This document shows, piece by piece, positions 16,446-24,750 of a stretch of DNA of 33,313 bases. Under the pieces are notes generated by a model. That model did not search any database and was not told where the DNA came from. It saw only the letters and a list, made by a program, of their open reading frames with translations. The translations under genes were made by a program, and so were the position numbers. The number at the start of each line of letters is the position of its first letter. Within the stretch, counting starts at the first letter, position 1. This stretch comes from an uncultured Bacteroidales bacterium. GTDB lineage: Bacteria; Bacteroidota; Bacteroidia; Bacteroidales; Bacteroidaceae. The DNA lies in NCBI GenBank assembly GCA_902779315.1, contig CACZBC010000035.1, positions 1-33,313 of the forward strand, in the 5' to 3' direction.

Positions 16446-17552
16446 TTTCAGGAAGATACGATTGCGATAGAGAACATAGAGGAACAACCAGCAAACTGCG
16501 ATATATGCCACTTGAGTGAAGAAGGTTTGGGAATTCTCGGGCATCAATTTCACCAGTCCGCCAAAGAGTTTCTCCGAGGTATAGGAGAAGCGGATAAACC
16601 TTTGAGCAAGATAGATGGTGATGGAGTTCATGCCGATTACTGTGAAGAAGAGGGTCCACCTTCGCCATTCAAGCACGTCTATAATAAGATAGAAGAGAGC
16701 GAACATCAGCACAGAATAGGCTCCCACAACCATCACGAACGAGCTCGTCCACATCTTCTTGTTGATGGGGAACACTTCGTTCCAGAGCAAACCTATTGCC
16801 AGCAAAACAATGCCTGCAAGTATCATCCACAATACCTTTTTGCCAGGAGTCAGACCATTTCGTTTCGACTTCACCAATTCGCCTGTAAACATGCCCAAAA
16901 GCGCTGTTCCGATAGCGGGAATGACGCTCAGGATGCCTTCCGGATCGATGTTCCCATAATAGATCCTGCCTGGCAGAAGAATGCGATCCACATAGCCCAC
17001 AAAAGAGCCTTGAGCGCTGAAGATGTCCTCACCATTCCCGTCTGGAGCTGGGATGAAACCTGCTACAAGCCAATATCCGACGAGCAGAACGGACGTGATT
17101 CCCACTCTGGTCTTCCAACCGGTATGTATGAAAATGAGTGCCGCAAACATCCAAGCCAAACCGATTCGACCTAGAACGCTGGCATAACGAAGACTCTCGA
17201 AGTCGAAGTCGAGCAGTCCATTATAGACAACTCCCAAGAAAACAAGCATCAAGCCACGAACGATGACTTTCCTGTGGATTGCCCATTCAGAGCGGCCATT
17301 CTGGCGTTGTTTCGCCAAAGAAAACGGGAAAGAAATACCTGCGATGAAGAGGAAAAGCGGGAAGATGGTGTCGTGATGGCGAAGTCCGTGCCATTCAACG
17401 TGATCCATCTGCTCGGCAATCGCCTGAGTAAACGGGCAGGGAAACCATTCGGCAAGGGCGATAAGAAGGGCTGCGCCACCCATTATAAACAACATATCGA
17501 AGCCTCGAAGGGCATCTATCGACATTAATCGGTCTGTTTTCACGTTTTTCAT
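16440..17552 (-). CDS. Membrane acyltransferase-like protein (DUF5009 / HGSNAT-related)
   Basis: This 370-residue polytopic membrane protein has roughly ten or eleven hydrophobic segments. The N-terminus SIDALRGFDMLFIMGGAALL and the following HHDTIFPLFLFIAGISFPFS are the signatures of the DUF5009 group, related to heparan-alpha-glucosaminide N-acetyltransferase. DPEGILSVIPAIGTALLGMF is also conserved in that group. A role in transmembrane acetyl transfer to a glycan or cell-envelope sugar is inferred from the family; the substrate is unknown. It lies 48 bases after the nucleoside kinase on the same strand, probably last in that operon. Its stop codon lies inside array C. Confidence 0.85.
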   Translation of the reverse strand: MKNVKTDRLMSIDALRGFDMLFIMGGAALLIALAEWFPCPFTQAIAEQMDHVEWHGLRHHDTIFPLFLFIAGISFPFSLAKQRQNGRSEWAIHRKVIVRGLMLVFLGVVYNGLLDFDFESLRYASVLGRIGLAWMFAALIFIHTGWKTRVGITSVLLVGYWLVAGFIPAPDGNGEDIFSAQGSFVGYVDRILLPGRIYYGNIDPEGILSVIPAIGTALLGMFTGELVKSKRNGLTPGKKVLWMILAGIVLLAIGLLWNEVFPINKKMWTSSFVMVVGAYSVLMFALFYLIIDVLEWRRWTLFFTVIGMNSITIYLAQRFIRFSYTSEKLFGGLVKLMPENSQTFFTQVAYIAVCWLFLYVLYRNRIFLKV

Positions 17553-17600
17553 TTTAGTTTTTGGTTTTATAGATTACGAATTGTGACTTTTCTTGGGCTG

Positions 17601-19262
17601 TTAGTACCTGAACGAACTTCCTCCTGCAAACTCTCGAAGCAGACTTGAAGGAGGAACCTGATCGCCAGGAATGCCTCGGAAATATGCCATAAATTTACGC
17701 AAGCGAGATGCCTCGGCATACTCGATAGCCCTTTCCGGAACCTGTTCCAAGATGGGCACAACCTGTTCGCGAATCACGCCTAACTCGTAAAGAAGGGCAC
17801 TGTTGAATGTCGCATCAGCAAGTTTCTGGAAGGGGAATATCCATTTCTCCTCGCCGGAACTGACGCTTGGAGCACGTTTGATGGTCTCTACTGCAGAATA
17901 ACCGCGATGTTTATAGTCGCGAAGAATGCGGCGAAGCAAGCGGATATCGGCAGTCGGAATGTGGTTGTGGTCATCGAGCTGAATGGTTGTGAGGGTGGAG
18001 ACATAGATGCGGAACTTCTTCTCTTCAGGTATCTGTTGCGTCAGAATCGGGTTGAGAGCGTGATTGCCTTCAAGGATAATGACATCTTCAGGACCGATCT
18101 TCAACTTGCGTCCCTCGAAAACTCGTTTCCCAGAAGGAAAGTCATAACGCGGAAGCTCCACCTCTTCGCCGTTCAACAACTCATTCATCTGCTTGTTGAA
18201 GAACGTCGTATCTACTGCTCCGATACATTCAAAGTCGTATTCTCCGTTTGCATCTTTTGGCGTATCGACGCGATTGACGAAATAGTCGTCTGTGCTGATT
18301 GTATGAGGACGCAAGCCGCAAGCCATCACAAGGATAGCCAACCGTTTTGCCGTCGTTGTCTTACCGCTACTGCTAGGGCCGGCAAGCAGGACAATACGGG
18401 CACCTCTCTCCGCTATCTCGTCGGCAATATCGCTAAGTTTCTTCGACTGCAAAGCCTCGCTGACGTTGATAATGTCCGAAGCATAGCCCTCCTTGATGGC
18501 ATAATTGAGTTCGCCAACTGTTCTGACGCCAAGTATTTCCTGCCATCTGTGATGCTCGGTAATCACGTCGAGCATCTGCTTGCTCTGCTCCATTATCTCT
18601 TCCAACTGAGAAGGGTCCTTCTGCGATGGAGCACGAAGAAGCATGCCATCATAGAACTTGATGAGGTCGAACAAATGGATCTGACTGGTTCGAGTAAGCA
18701 GACAACTGTAGAAATAATCGACGGTATCGCCCAGCTTGTAGTAATATGTATAGAGGTCATCTTGGCTTTCCAACAACTGAACCTTGCTCTTCATGCCTCG
18801 CTTCTCGAACATCTCGATTGCCTCTTCTATAGGGCATTGAATGCGATGGATGGGCATATCGGCATCGATTATCTCCTGCATACGGCGCTTGATGCGAAGG
18901 ATATCCTCATCCTCGACAGGACGATCCATGCGAAGCTGACAATAATAGCCACGACAAATAGAACCGCCGATAAGCAGTTGTGCGCCAGGATAGGTGTCCT
19001 CAACGGCTTTCGCAAGGATGAAGAAGAGCGTTCGTGTATAGGTTCGCATTCCGCTTGGGGAAGAGAGCGACAGGAACTCCACATCTTTATTATTATAGAA
19101 GCGGTAGTTCATGCCCTGCACTTTATTGTTGACGCGAGCCGCTACAGGACCGTAATCCATGTGGAAGTTCGCTATTGCAAAGGCATCATAGAGATTGCTG
19201 CCGAAGGGAACACTTATTCTCTTTCCATTGTTGCGGCAGCGTATTCTAAGTTCGTTTGGCAT
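17601..19262 (-). CDS. Nucleoside (uridine-type) kinase with N-terminal TGS/ThrRS-like domains
   Basis: This 553-residue cytoplasmic protein combines a TGS-like and threonyl-tRNA-synthetase second-additional-domain-like N-terminus (about 1-200) with a C-terminal uridine-kinase-type P-loop domain. The Walker A motif GPSSSGKT is at residues 295-302. ISTDDYFVNR and LPRYDFPSGKR, with IILEGNHALNP, match the phosphoribulokinase/uridine kinase family. It probably phosphorylates a nucleoside with ATP or GTP; the role of the tRNA-synthetase-like part is unknown. This architecture is common in Bacteroidetes and Firmicutes. It starts 34 bases after the sirtuin gene on the same strand. Confidence 0.88.
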   Translation of the reverse strand: MPNELRIRCRNNGKRISVPFGSNLYDAFAIANFHMDYGPVAARVNNKVQGMNYRFYNNKDVEFLSLSSPSGMRTYTRTLFFILAKAVEDTYPGAQLLIGGSICRGYYCQLRMDRPVEDEDILRIKRRMQEIIDADMPIHRIQCPIEEAIEMFEKRGMKSKVQLLESQDDLYTYYYKLGDTVDYFYSCLLTRTSQIHLFDLIKFYDGMLLRAPSQKDPSQLEEIMEQSKQMLDVITEHHRWQEILGVRTVGELNYAIKEGYASDIINVSEALQSKKLSDIADEIAERGARIVLLAGPSSSGKTTTAKRLAILVMACGLRPHTISTDDYFVNRVDTPKDANGEYDFECIGAVDTTFFNKQMNELLNGEEVELPRYDFPSGKRVFEGRKLKIGPEDVIILEGNHALNPILTQQIPEEKKFRIYVSTLTTIQLDDHNHIPTADIRLLRRILRDYKHRGYSAVETIKRAPSVSSGEEKWIFPFQKLADATFNSALLYELGVIREQVVPILEQVPERAIEYAEASRLRKFMAYFRGIPGDQVPPSSLLREFAGGSSFRY

Positions 19263-19296
19263 GATATTTCGTAAGGTTGAGTTTTTCGAGTTTAGA

Positions 19297-20004
19297 TTAA
19301 AGATTCAGAGTTGCCATCAGTTCCTGCATACCTTCGCTCGCACCCTTCATGATGTGATGCACTTCCTCATCGCTGTTCCATGCGACAGGCTTGGGATCGA
19401 TGAGATAAATGGGTGTGCCTGGAGGAACGCAACGAGTCAGTCCTGCAGCGGGATAAACGTTCAGGCTGGTACCGATGACTATGAGCAGATCGGCTTTCGC
19501 ACATTCCTCGACAGCTTTATCTATTTCAGGAACAGCTTCACCAAACCAGACGATGAAAGGACGAAGCTGGCTTCCGTCGTCAGCAAGGTCGCTCATTTTC
19601 ACTTCATAATGTGTTGGGTCGAGCGTCTTGATATAGCGAGGGTCATTAGGCGACCAACTGCTCGTCACCTTCACCAGTTCGCCATGAAGATGTATGACAT
19701 AACTACTGCCTGCCCGTTCATGCAAATCATCCACATTTTGCGTCACGACGGTTACTGCATGCTTATCTTCAAGTTTTGCCACGAGTTCATGTCCGAGGCA
19801 AGGTTTCACGTCGAGCAATTGCTTGCGACGCACATTATAAAACTCTGTTACAAGTTCCGGATTGCGTGCCCAACCTTCTGGAGTGGCGACATCTTCCACG
19901 TTATATTGATCCCACAATCCGCCGTTATCGCGAAATGTGCTGATGCCGCTTTCTGCGCTCATGCCGGCTCCTGTCAAGACTACTACTCTCATATTTTCCA
20001 CCAT
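19297..20004 (-). CDS. cobB: Sir2-family NAD-dependent protein deacylase
   Basis: This 235-residue sirtuin removes acyl groups from lysines using NAD. Visible motifs are GAGMSAESGI (12-21), FRDNGGLW, TQNVDDLHERAG (88-99) and catalytic His107 in HLHGEL. Tyr56 and Arg59 in FYNVRR match the Tyr-x-x-Arg signature of CobB/SIRT5-type desuccinylases, so negatively charged acyl groups may be preferred. The zinc-binding cysteines usually found between HGEL and the WFGE motif are absent; that stretch (111-146) has no cysteine. An alternative start four residues later (MRVVV) is possible. It is the first gene of a three-gene minus-strand operon and diverges from the FKBP genes. Confidence 0.92.
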   Translation of the reverse strand: MVENMRVVVLTGAGMSAESGISTFRDNGGLWDQYNVEDVATPEGWARNPELVTEFYNVRRKQLLDVKPCLGHELVAKLEDKHAVTVVTQNVDDLHERAGSSYVIHLHGELVKVTSSWSPNDPRYIKTLDPTHYEVKMSDLADDGSQLRPFIVWFGEAVPEIDKAVEECAKADLLIVIGTSLNVYPAAGLTRCVPPGTPIYLIDPKPVAWNSDEEVHHIMKGASEGMQELMATLNL

Positions 20005-20020
20005 TTTACGTTAAAGATAT

Positions 20021-20029
20021 GCAAATATA
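20021..20029 (-). promoter_or_regulatory. Promoter -7 element for the sirtuin operon
   Basis: The minus strand reads TATATTTGC, matching TAnnTTTG, 17 bases before the sirtuin ATG. No clear -33 TTG is present at 19-21 bases. It is back to back with the FKBP promoter. Confidence 0.5.
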
Positions 20030-20073
20030 GCAAAAAAAACGAAGCGAATGCTTAAAGAGTGGAGAAAATGTTA

Positions 20074-20082
20074 TAATTTTGC
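20074..20082 (+). promoter_or_regulatory. Promoter -7 element for the FKBP operon
   Basis: TAATTTTGC matches TAnnTTTG and lies 30 bases before the ATG at 20112. A -33 TTG is not clear. It favours 20112 as the translation start over the ATG at 20079, which overlaps this element. Confidence 0.55.
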
Positions 20083-20111
20083 TGCGCATTTTAAATAAAA
20101 ACGTTTTATAT

Positions 20112-20696
20112 ATGGACAAAATAAGTTATGCTTTGGGGCTCGGAATAGGGCAACAGATAAAAAGCATGAACATAGAGAACTTCAGCATTGAGGACTTTGC
20201 GAAGAGCATCAGCGATGTGATGGAAGGCAAGGAAACCGCCTTCTCAAACCGCGAAGCACAGATCATGCTGCAAGAGTATTTCACGAAGAAACAGAAGGAA
20301 GAGGCTCAGGCACACATTGCTGAAGGCAAGGCCTACCTCGATGCGAATGCCAAGAAGGAAGGCGTGACCGTTACGAAGAGCGGCCTGCAGTATGAGGTTT
20401 TGCAGGAAGGAACGGGCAAGAGCCCTAAGGCTACCGATACGGTTCGCTGCCATTATGAGGGACGTTTGCTCGACGGAACCGTCTTCGACAGCAGCTACAA
20501 ACGTGGCGAACCTGCCGACTTCGGACTGAATCAGGTCATTACAGGCTGGACCGAAGGCGTTCAACTGATGAAGGAAGGTGCAAAGTTCCGCTTCACCATC
20601 CCCTATCTGTTGGCTTACGGAGAACAAGGTGCTGGCGCAAACATACCGCCTTTCAGCACACTCATCTTCGACGTAGAACTGATAAAAGTATTGTAA
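20112..20696 (+). CDS. FKBP-type peptidyl-prolyl isomerase, cytoplasmic form (first of three)
   Basis: This 194-residue prolyl cis-trans isomerase has an FKBP_N-like helical segment (about 1-85, ISYALGLGIGQQIKSMNIEN, linker HIAEGKAYLDANAKKEG) and an FKBP domain (about 105-194). Active-site landmarks are HYEG, FDSSY, VITGW, AYGEQGAG and IPPFSTLIF. No signal peptide is visible from the chosen ATG, so it is predicted to be cytoplasmic, unlike its two neighbours. The FKBP_N domain is usually found in exported FkpA/Mip-type proteins and mediates dimerisation. The next FKBP gene starts 34 bases downstream. Confidence 0.9.
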   Translation: MDKISYALGLGIGQQIKSMNIENFSIEDFAKSISDVMEGKETAFSNREAQIMLQEYFTKKQKEEAQAHIAEGKAYLDANAKKEGVTVTKSGLQYEVLQEGTGKSPKATDTVRCHYEGRLLDGTVFDSSYKRGEPADFGLNQVITGWTEGVQLMKEGAKFRFTIPYLLAYGEQGAGANIPPFSTLIFDVELIKVL

Positions 20697-20730
20697 ATCA
20701 CAAACTCATTAACTTATAAACACAATTAAA

Positions 20731-21597
20731 ATGAAGAAATTTTCAATTCTGGCAGCCGTTGCTTTGGCTGCTATTCTGTGGAGCTGCGGTAATGGCGCTC
20801 CCAAAGCTAACCTGAAGGACGACGTTGATACACTGACTTATGCAGTTGGCGTGGCACAGACTCGTGGCCTGAAAGAGTACATGACTCAGCGCATGAATGT
20901 CGACACAACCTATATGGACGAGTTCTTCAAGGGCCTGAAAGAAGGTGCAAATGCTGGCGACAACAAGAAGAAGGCTGCCTACTATGCTGGTATTCAAATG
21001 GGTCAGCAGATCGCTCAACAGTGGATTCCCGGTCTCAGCTACGAGATCTTCGGCGAAGACAGCACTCGCACAGTCAGCCTTCAGAACCTTCTGGCCGGCT
21101 TCATCTCAGGTGCTAACGGCAAGGACTGCAAGATGACTGTCGACGAAGCAGAGCAGACAATGCAGACAATGATGCAGACCGTCAAGGCCAGAGTGATGGC
21201 TGAAAAGTATGGCGACTGGAAGAAAGAGTGCGAAAACTACATGGATAGCATTGCCAAGAAGGAAGGCATCAAGGAACTGGGCGACGGCGTTTACTACGAA
21301 GTCATCACAGAAGGTAAGGGTGCTATCCCAGCTGACACCAACAGAGTTAGCGTCAACTACGAAGGCAAGCTCCTCAACGACACTATCTTCGACAGCAGCT
21401 ACGAGCGCAAAGAACCCGCTAAGTTCCGCTGCAACCAGGTTATCCCAGGTTGGACAAAGGCTCTGACCAACATGCCTGTAGGTTCTACTTGGATGGTTTA
21501 CATTCCTCAGGAACAGGCTTACGGAGAGCGTGAAGCCGGCAAGATCCTGCCTTATTCTTGCCTCATCTTCAAGATCGAACTTCTTGGCATCGAGTAA
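20731..21597 (+). CDS. FKBP-type peptidyl-prolyl isomerase, lipoprotein form (second of three)
   Basis: This 288-residue protein has a lipoprotein signal (MKKFSILAAVALAAILWSC, lipidated Cys19). A helical FKBP_N region follows, with two copies of the paralogue pattern (TLTYAVGVAQTRGLKEYM and YYAGIQMGQQIAQQW). The FKBP domain (about 200-288) carries VNYEG, FDSSY, VIPGW, AYGEREAG and LPYSCLIF. It probably folds periplasmic or outer-membrane proteins while anchored to a membrane. AQRMGVDTTY-like wording (TQRMNVDTTYMDEF) is shared with the third gene, so these two are the closest paralogues. The third gene begins 12 bases after its stop. Confidence 0.9.
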   Translation: MKKFSILAAVALAAILWSCGNGAPKANLKDDVDTLTYAVGVAQTRGLKEYMTQRMNVDTTYMDEFFKGLKEGANAGDNKKKAAYYAGIQMGQQIAQQWIPGLSYEIFGEDSTRTVSLQNLLAGFISGANGKDCKMTVDEAEQTMQTMMQTVKARVMAEKYGDWKKECENYMDSIAKKEGIKELGDGVYYEVITEGKGAIPADTNRVSVNYEGKLLNDTIFDSSYERKEPAKFRCNQVIPGWTKALTNMPVGSTWMVYIPQEQAYGEREAGKILPYSCLIFKIELLGIE

Positions 21598-21609
21598 TCT
21601 GCAAGCACA

Positions 21610-22515
21610 ATGAAGAAGTTTATCCTGTTTGCACTCTGTGCCTGCATATCTTTGGGCATGAGTGCTGCAAAGAAGAACACAAAGAAGAATAAATCCAAGC
21701 AACCAGTTGAGGTGGTCGATACGGTTAGTGTCGACACCTTCAGCTACTTCTTTGGTCGTGCCAATTCCAATGGGTTGAAGGGTTACTTGGCTCAGCGAAT
21801 GGGTATCGACACAACTTATGTTGCCGACTTCCTGAAGGGCTTTGAGCAAATGACTCTCACCGAAGCCGACAAGAAGGAGAAGGCCCGTCTGGCTGGCATC
21901 GAGATTCGTCAGCAAGTAGAGCAGCAGGTCTATCCAGGTGCCTCCAAGCAGGTGAATGACAGCACCGATATCCTGAACAAGACACTCTTCCTGAAGGGTT
22001 TCCGCGACGGCTTCTCTGGCGAAAATGCCACCGTTTCGATGGATAGCACCCAGAAGCTCGTCAAGAAGCAGATGGAGTACTACCATAGGGTCAACATGGA
22101 GAAGAAGTATGGCGCAAACCGTATTGCAGGCGAAGAGTTCCTCAAGGCTAATGCCAAGAAGGACAGCGTGAAGGTCACTCCAAGCGGTCTGCAATACAAG
22201 ATCCTGACTCAGGGCACTGGCGAGATTCCCACAAAGGAAGCCAAGGTGAAGGTCAACTACGAAGGTCACCTCATTGACGGAACTGAGTTCGACAGCTCGT
22301 ACAAGAGGAACAAGCCCGTCACCTTCCCCGTCGCTCAGGTTATTGCCGGATGGACAGAAGCCCTTTGCATGATGCCTGTAGGCAGCAAGTGGATGCTTTA
22401 TGTGCCTCAGGAACTGGCTTACAAAGACAAGGAACAGAGCAAGATTCCTCCTTTCTCCTGCCTCATCTTCACCGTTGAGCTTTTGGAGATTGAAAAGGAA
22501 GCTACGAAAAACTAA
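21610..22515 (+). CDS. FKBP-type peptidyl-prolyl isomerase, soluble secreted form (third of three)
   Basis: This 301-residue protein has a Sec signal peptide (MKKFILFALCACISLGMSAA) and a Lys-rich mature N-terminus. The helical FKBP_N region contains DTFSYFFGRANSNGLKGYL and AQRMGIDTTYVADFLKGFEQ. The FKBP domain (about 205-296) carries VNYEG, FDSSY, VIAGW and IPPFSCLIF. The usual AYG turn is changed to AYKDKEQ, which may alter the loop over the active site. It is predicted to be a periplasmic isomerase/chaperone. Its last codons and stop (AAA AAC TAA) form the first unit of array D. Confidence 0.9.
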   Translation: MKKFILFALCACISLGMSAAKKNTKKNKSKQPVEVVDTVSVDTFSYFFGRANSNGLKGYLAQRMGIDTTYVADFLKGFEQMTLTEADKKEKARLAGIEIRQQVEQQVYPGASKQVNDSTDILNKTLFLKGFRDGFSGENATVSMDSTQKLVKKQMEYYHRVNMEKKYGANRIAGEEFLKANAKKDSVKVTPSGLQYKILTQGTGEIPTKEAKVKVNYEGHLIDGTEFDSSYKRNKPVTFPVAQVIAGWTEALCMMPVGSKWMLYVPQELAYKDKEQSKIPPFSCLIFTVELLEIEKEATKN

Positions 22516-22640
22516 GCACGCCTAGTTGGCAAACTTCACACGTGAAAAAGCCAAACTTCAAACGTGAAGTTTGCCAACATCAAAGGCGACGTTTGGCAAC
22601 GTCACTGCAGATGTTCCGAAACACAACTTCAAACGAATCC
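22509..22640. repeat. 22-bp periodic intergenic array D (6 units)
   Basis: Anchors AAAC, AAAC, AAAC, CAAC, CAAC and AAAC begin at 22509, 22531, 22553, 22575, 22597 and 22619, exactly 22 bp apart. The array starts inside the last codons of the third FKBP gene and ends shortly before GH97. A perfect 9-bp hairpin CAAACTTCA-AACG-TGAAGTTTG lies at 22552-22573. No TAnnTTTG promoter is seen between the two genes; units contain GAAGTTTGC, which differs from it by one base. Confidence 0.8.
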
Positions 22641-22660
22641 TAAAAACTAACACTGACAAT

Positions 22661-24613
22661 ATGAAGAAGTCACTTTTCCTTGCGGTTCTGCTCCTTTCGA
22701 GTTTTGTCGCAAACGCGCAGAAGAAAGTCAGCGCAACGAGTCCAGACGGACAGACTAAAGTAACGGTAACCGTTTCCGACCGTATCTATTATGACGTAGA
22801 AAGTCATGGAGAGCTGCTCTTCAAGCAGAACTTCATCGGCATGACACTCAGTGATCGTACCCTCGGAGAGAAGCCTTCCCTCAAGGGCAACAAGGTTACG
22901 AAGGTCAACGAGACCATTACACCTATCCATCCCCTCAAGTTCAGCAAGGTCGAGAACAACTACACTTTGCTCACGCTAACCTTTGGCGGAGGCTACAAGG
23001 TTGAGTGGCGCGTCTATAACGACGGTGTTGCTTACCGCTTCATCACTGCCCTGAAGGGCGACATCGAGGTGATGGGCGAAGTAGGAACCTGGCAGTTGGC
23101 AACGCCCAGCAAACTCGTTCTGCAGCAACCTGGTGGCTTCAAGACAAGCTGCGAGGAGAACTACTCAGTCGTTGAAAGCAATGCCTGGAAGGCTGACGAC
23201 AAGATGAGCGAACTGCCCATCCTCGTTATGGGCGAGAAGCAGAAAGTCCTCATCTCCGAGTTCGACCTGTTTGATTATGCAGGTGTCTTCCTCAAGTCTG
23301 TTGGCGAAGGCACCAACGCTTTCTCCATCATCCAGCCAAAGTGCCCCATTGAATACCAGGATGACGGCGACCGCAGACACAAGATTCTCAAGGAAGCAGA
23401 CTATGTTGCCAAGACACAAGGCACTCGCACATTCCCTTGGCGCTATATGCTCATCACTCAGAGCGACGGACAATTGGTGGAGAGCACAATGCCTGTTCGT
23501 CTCGCTCCAGCAAATGCCATTGGAGAAACCGATTGGATTAAGGTCGGACAAACTTGCTGGGACTGGCTCAACGGCATTCCCTTCGGTCCTGATGTAACTT
23601 TCAAATCTGGCATCAACCTTGACACCTACAAGTACTTCATTGATTTCGCAGCCCGCAATGGCGTGGGTTACATCCTCATAGATGAAGGTTGGGCGCTCAA
23701 CACACGCAACCCCTTCGAGACCAATCCCGAGGTGCATCTGCCCGAGATTATCGCTTACGGCAAGAGCAAAGGCGTGGGCGTCATCCTTTGGTTGCCTTGG
23801 CTCACAGTCGAGCACCACATGGACCTCTTCCAGAAGTTTGAGGAGTGGGGCATCAAAGGCACGAAGATCGACTTCATGGACCGTCAGGACCAATGGATGG
23901 TCAACTTCTACGAACGCGTTGCCAAAGAGGCTGCCAAGCATCACATCTTTGTTGACTTCCACGGCGCATTCCATCCCAGCGGCTTGGATTACAAGTATCC
24001 CAACGTCCTGACCTACGAAGGTGTGCGTGGTATGGAGTATAACGGCAGCTGCAAACCCGATAATAGTGTATGGCTGCCCTTCATCAGAAATGCTGTCGGA
24101 CCCATGGACTACACCCCAGGCTCAATGCTTAACTACCAGCCCGAACGCCATCATGGCGGCCGTCCCATCTGTGCAGGTGTTGGCACGAAAGTCTTCAACC
24201 TAGCTATCTTCGTGCTTTGCGAAAGCAACCTGCAAATGCTGATGGACAATCCCTGCCGCTACGACCAATGGCCCGACTGCCGCGACTTCCTCACAAGCGT
24301 GCCTGTGAATTGGGACGAGACACGAGTTGTCGCAGCTGAAGCAGGCCAGTATTGCGTAGTAGCAAAGCGCAAGGGCGACAAGTGGTTCATTGGTGGCATC
24401 ACCAATAGCACTGAGCGTGACTTGCAACTCAAGCTCGACTTCCTGACTGCAGGAAAACAGTATAAGATGACGAGCTTCGAGGATGGTGTCAACGCACACA
24501 TCATCGCAATGGACTATCTCCGCAAGGAAAGCAGAGTGAACAACTCGACAGTCGTGCCCATTCATATGGCTCGAAATGGCGGTTGGTGCGCAAGCTTCGA
24601 CCTAGGAAGATAA
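22661..24613 (+). CDS. Secreted GH97-family glycosidase, probably retaining type
   Basis: This 650-residue enzyme starts with a signal peptide (MKKSLFLAVLLLSSFVANAQ). An upstream in-frame ATG at 22571 lies inside array D and is rejected. Order: N-terminal GH97 beta-sandwich (about 20-270), (beta/alpha)8 barrel (about 280-560, GQTCWDWLNGIPFGPDV, YILIDEGWA), and C-terminal beta domain. GTKIDFMDRQDQ carries Asp404/Asp407, and TYEGVRGMEYN carries Glu453 and Glu459. The KIDFMDR pattern is that of retaining GH97 enzymes (alpha-galactosidase-like, nucleophile Asp) rather than inverting SusB-type alpha-glucosidases. An alpha-galactoside substrate is an inference from that. It may be co-transcribed with the FKBP genes and ends at a strong terminator. 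Confidence 0.92.
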   Translation: MKKSLFLAVLLLSSFVANAQKKVSATSPDGQTKVTVTVSDRIYYDVESHGELLFKQNFIGMTLSDRTLGEKPSLKGNKVTKVNETITPIHPLKFSKVENNYTLLTLTFGGGYKVEWRVYNDGVAYRFITALKGDIEVMGEVGTWQLATPSKLVLQQPGGFKTSCEENYSVVESNAWKADDKMSELPILVMGEKQKVLISEFDLFDYAGVFLKSVGEGTNAFSIIQPKCPIEYQDDGDRRHKILKEADYVAKTQGTRTFPWRYMLITQSDGQLVESTMPVRLAPANAIGETDWIKVGQTCWDWLNGIPFGPDVTFKSGINLDTYKYFIDFAARNGVGYILIDEGWALNTRNPFETNPEVHLPEIIAYGKSKGVGVILWLPWLTVEHHMDLFQKFEEWGIKGTKIDFMDRQDQWMVNFYERVAKEAAKHHIFVDFHGAFHPSGLDYKYPNVLTYEGVRGMEYNGSCKPDNSVWLPFIRNAVGPMDYTPGSMLNYQPERHHGGRPICAGVGTKVFNLAIFVLCESNLQMLMDNPCRYDQWPDCRDFLTSVPVNWDETRVVAAEAGQYCVVAKRKGDKWFIGGITNSTERDLQLKLDFLTAGKQYKMTSFEDGVNAHIIAMDYLRKESRVNNSTVVPIHMARNGGWCASFDLGR

Positions 24614-24631
24614 CAATCTGCACACAACAAC

Positions 24632-24674
24632 AAGCGGGCGAAGGCTTTCACATCTGCCTTCGCCCGCTTTTTTG
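24632..24674 (+). terminator. Strong Rho-independent terminator after GH97
   Basis: AAGCGGGCGAAGGC (24632-24645) pairs perfectly over 14 bp with GCCTTCGCCCGCTT (24656-24669) around a 10-base loop. The stem's 3' end merges into a T-run. It closes the FKBP/GH97 transcription unit. Confidence 0.95.
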
Positions 24675-24703
24675 TAACTTTCTTATTTTTTTCATCACAG
24701 GCG

Positions 24704-24731
24704 GGAACATTATTCCTTTTTCTGCGTCTTT
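24704..24731 (+). promoter_or_regulatory. ECF-type promoter of the sigma-factor operon (likely autoregulated)
   Basis: GGAAC (24704-24708), exactly 16 bases, then CGTCTTTA from 24725. This is the canonical ECF layout. The ATG of the ECF sigma gene follows at 24751. No TAnnTTTG element is visible, so the operon probably depends on its own sigma factor. Confidence 0.7.
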
Positions 24732-24750
24732 ATAGTAGAGCAACGACATA

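Noticed and set aside
17907-19274. 455-codon plus-strand frame opposite the nucleoside kinase
   Set aside because: It is antisense to a gene with a clear Walker A motif; no family resemblance.
22571-22660. Upstream ATG extending the GH97 protein by 30 residues
   Set aside because: The extension is translated array D sequence and would bury a clean signal peptide starting at 22661.
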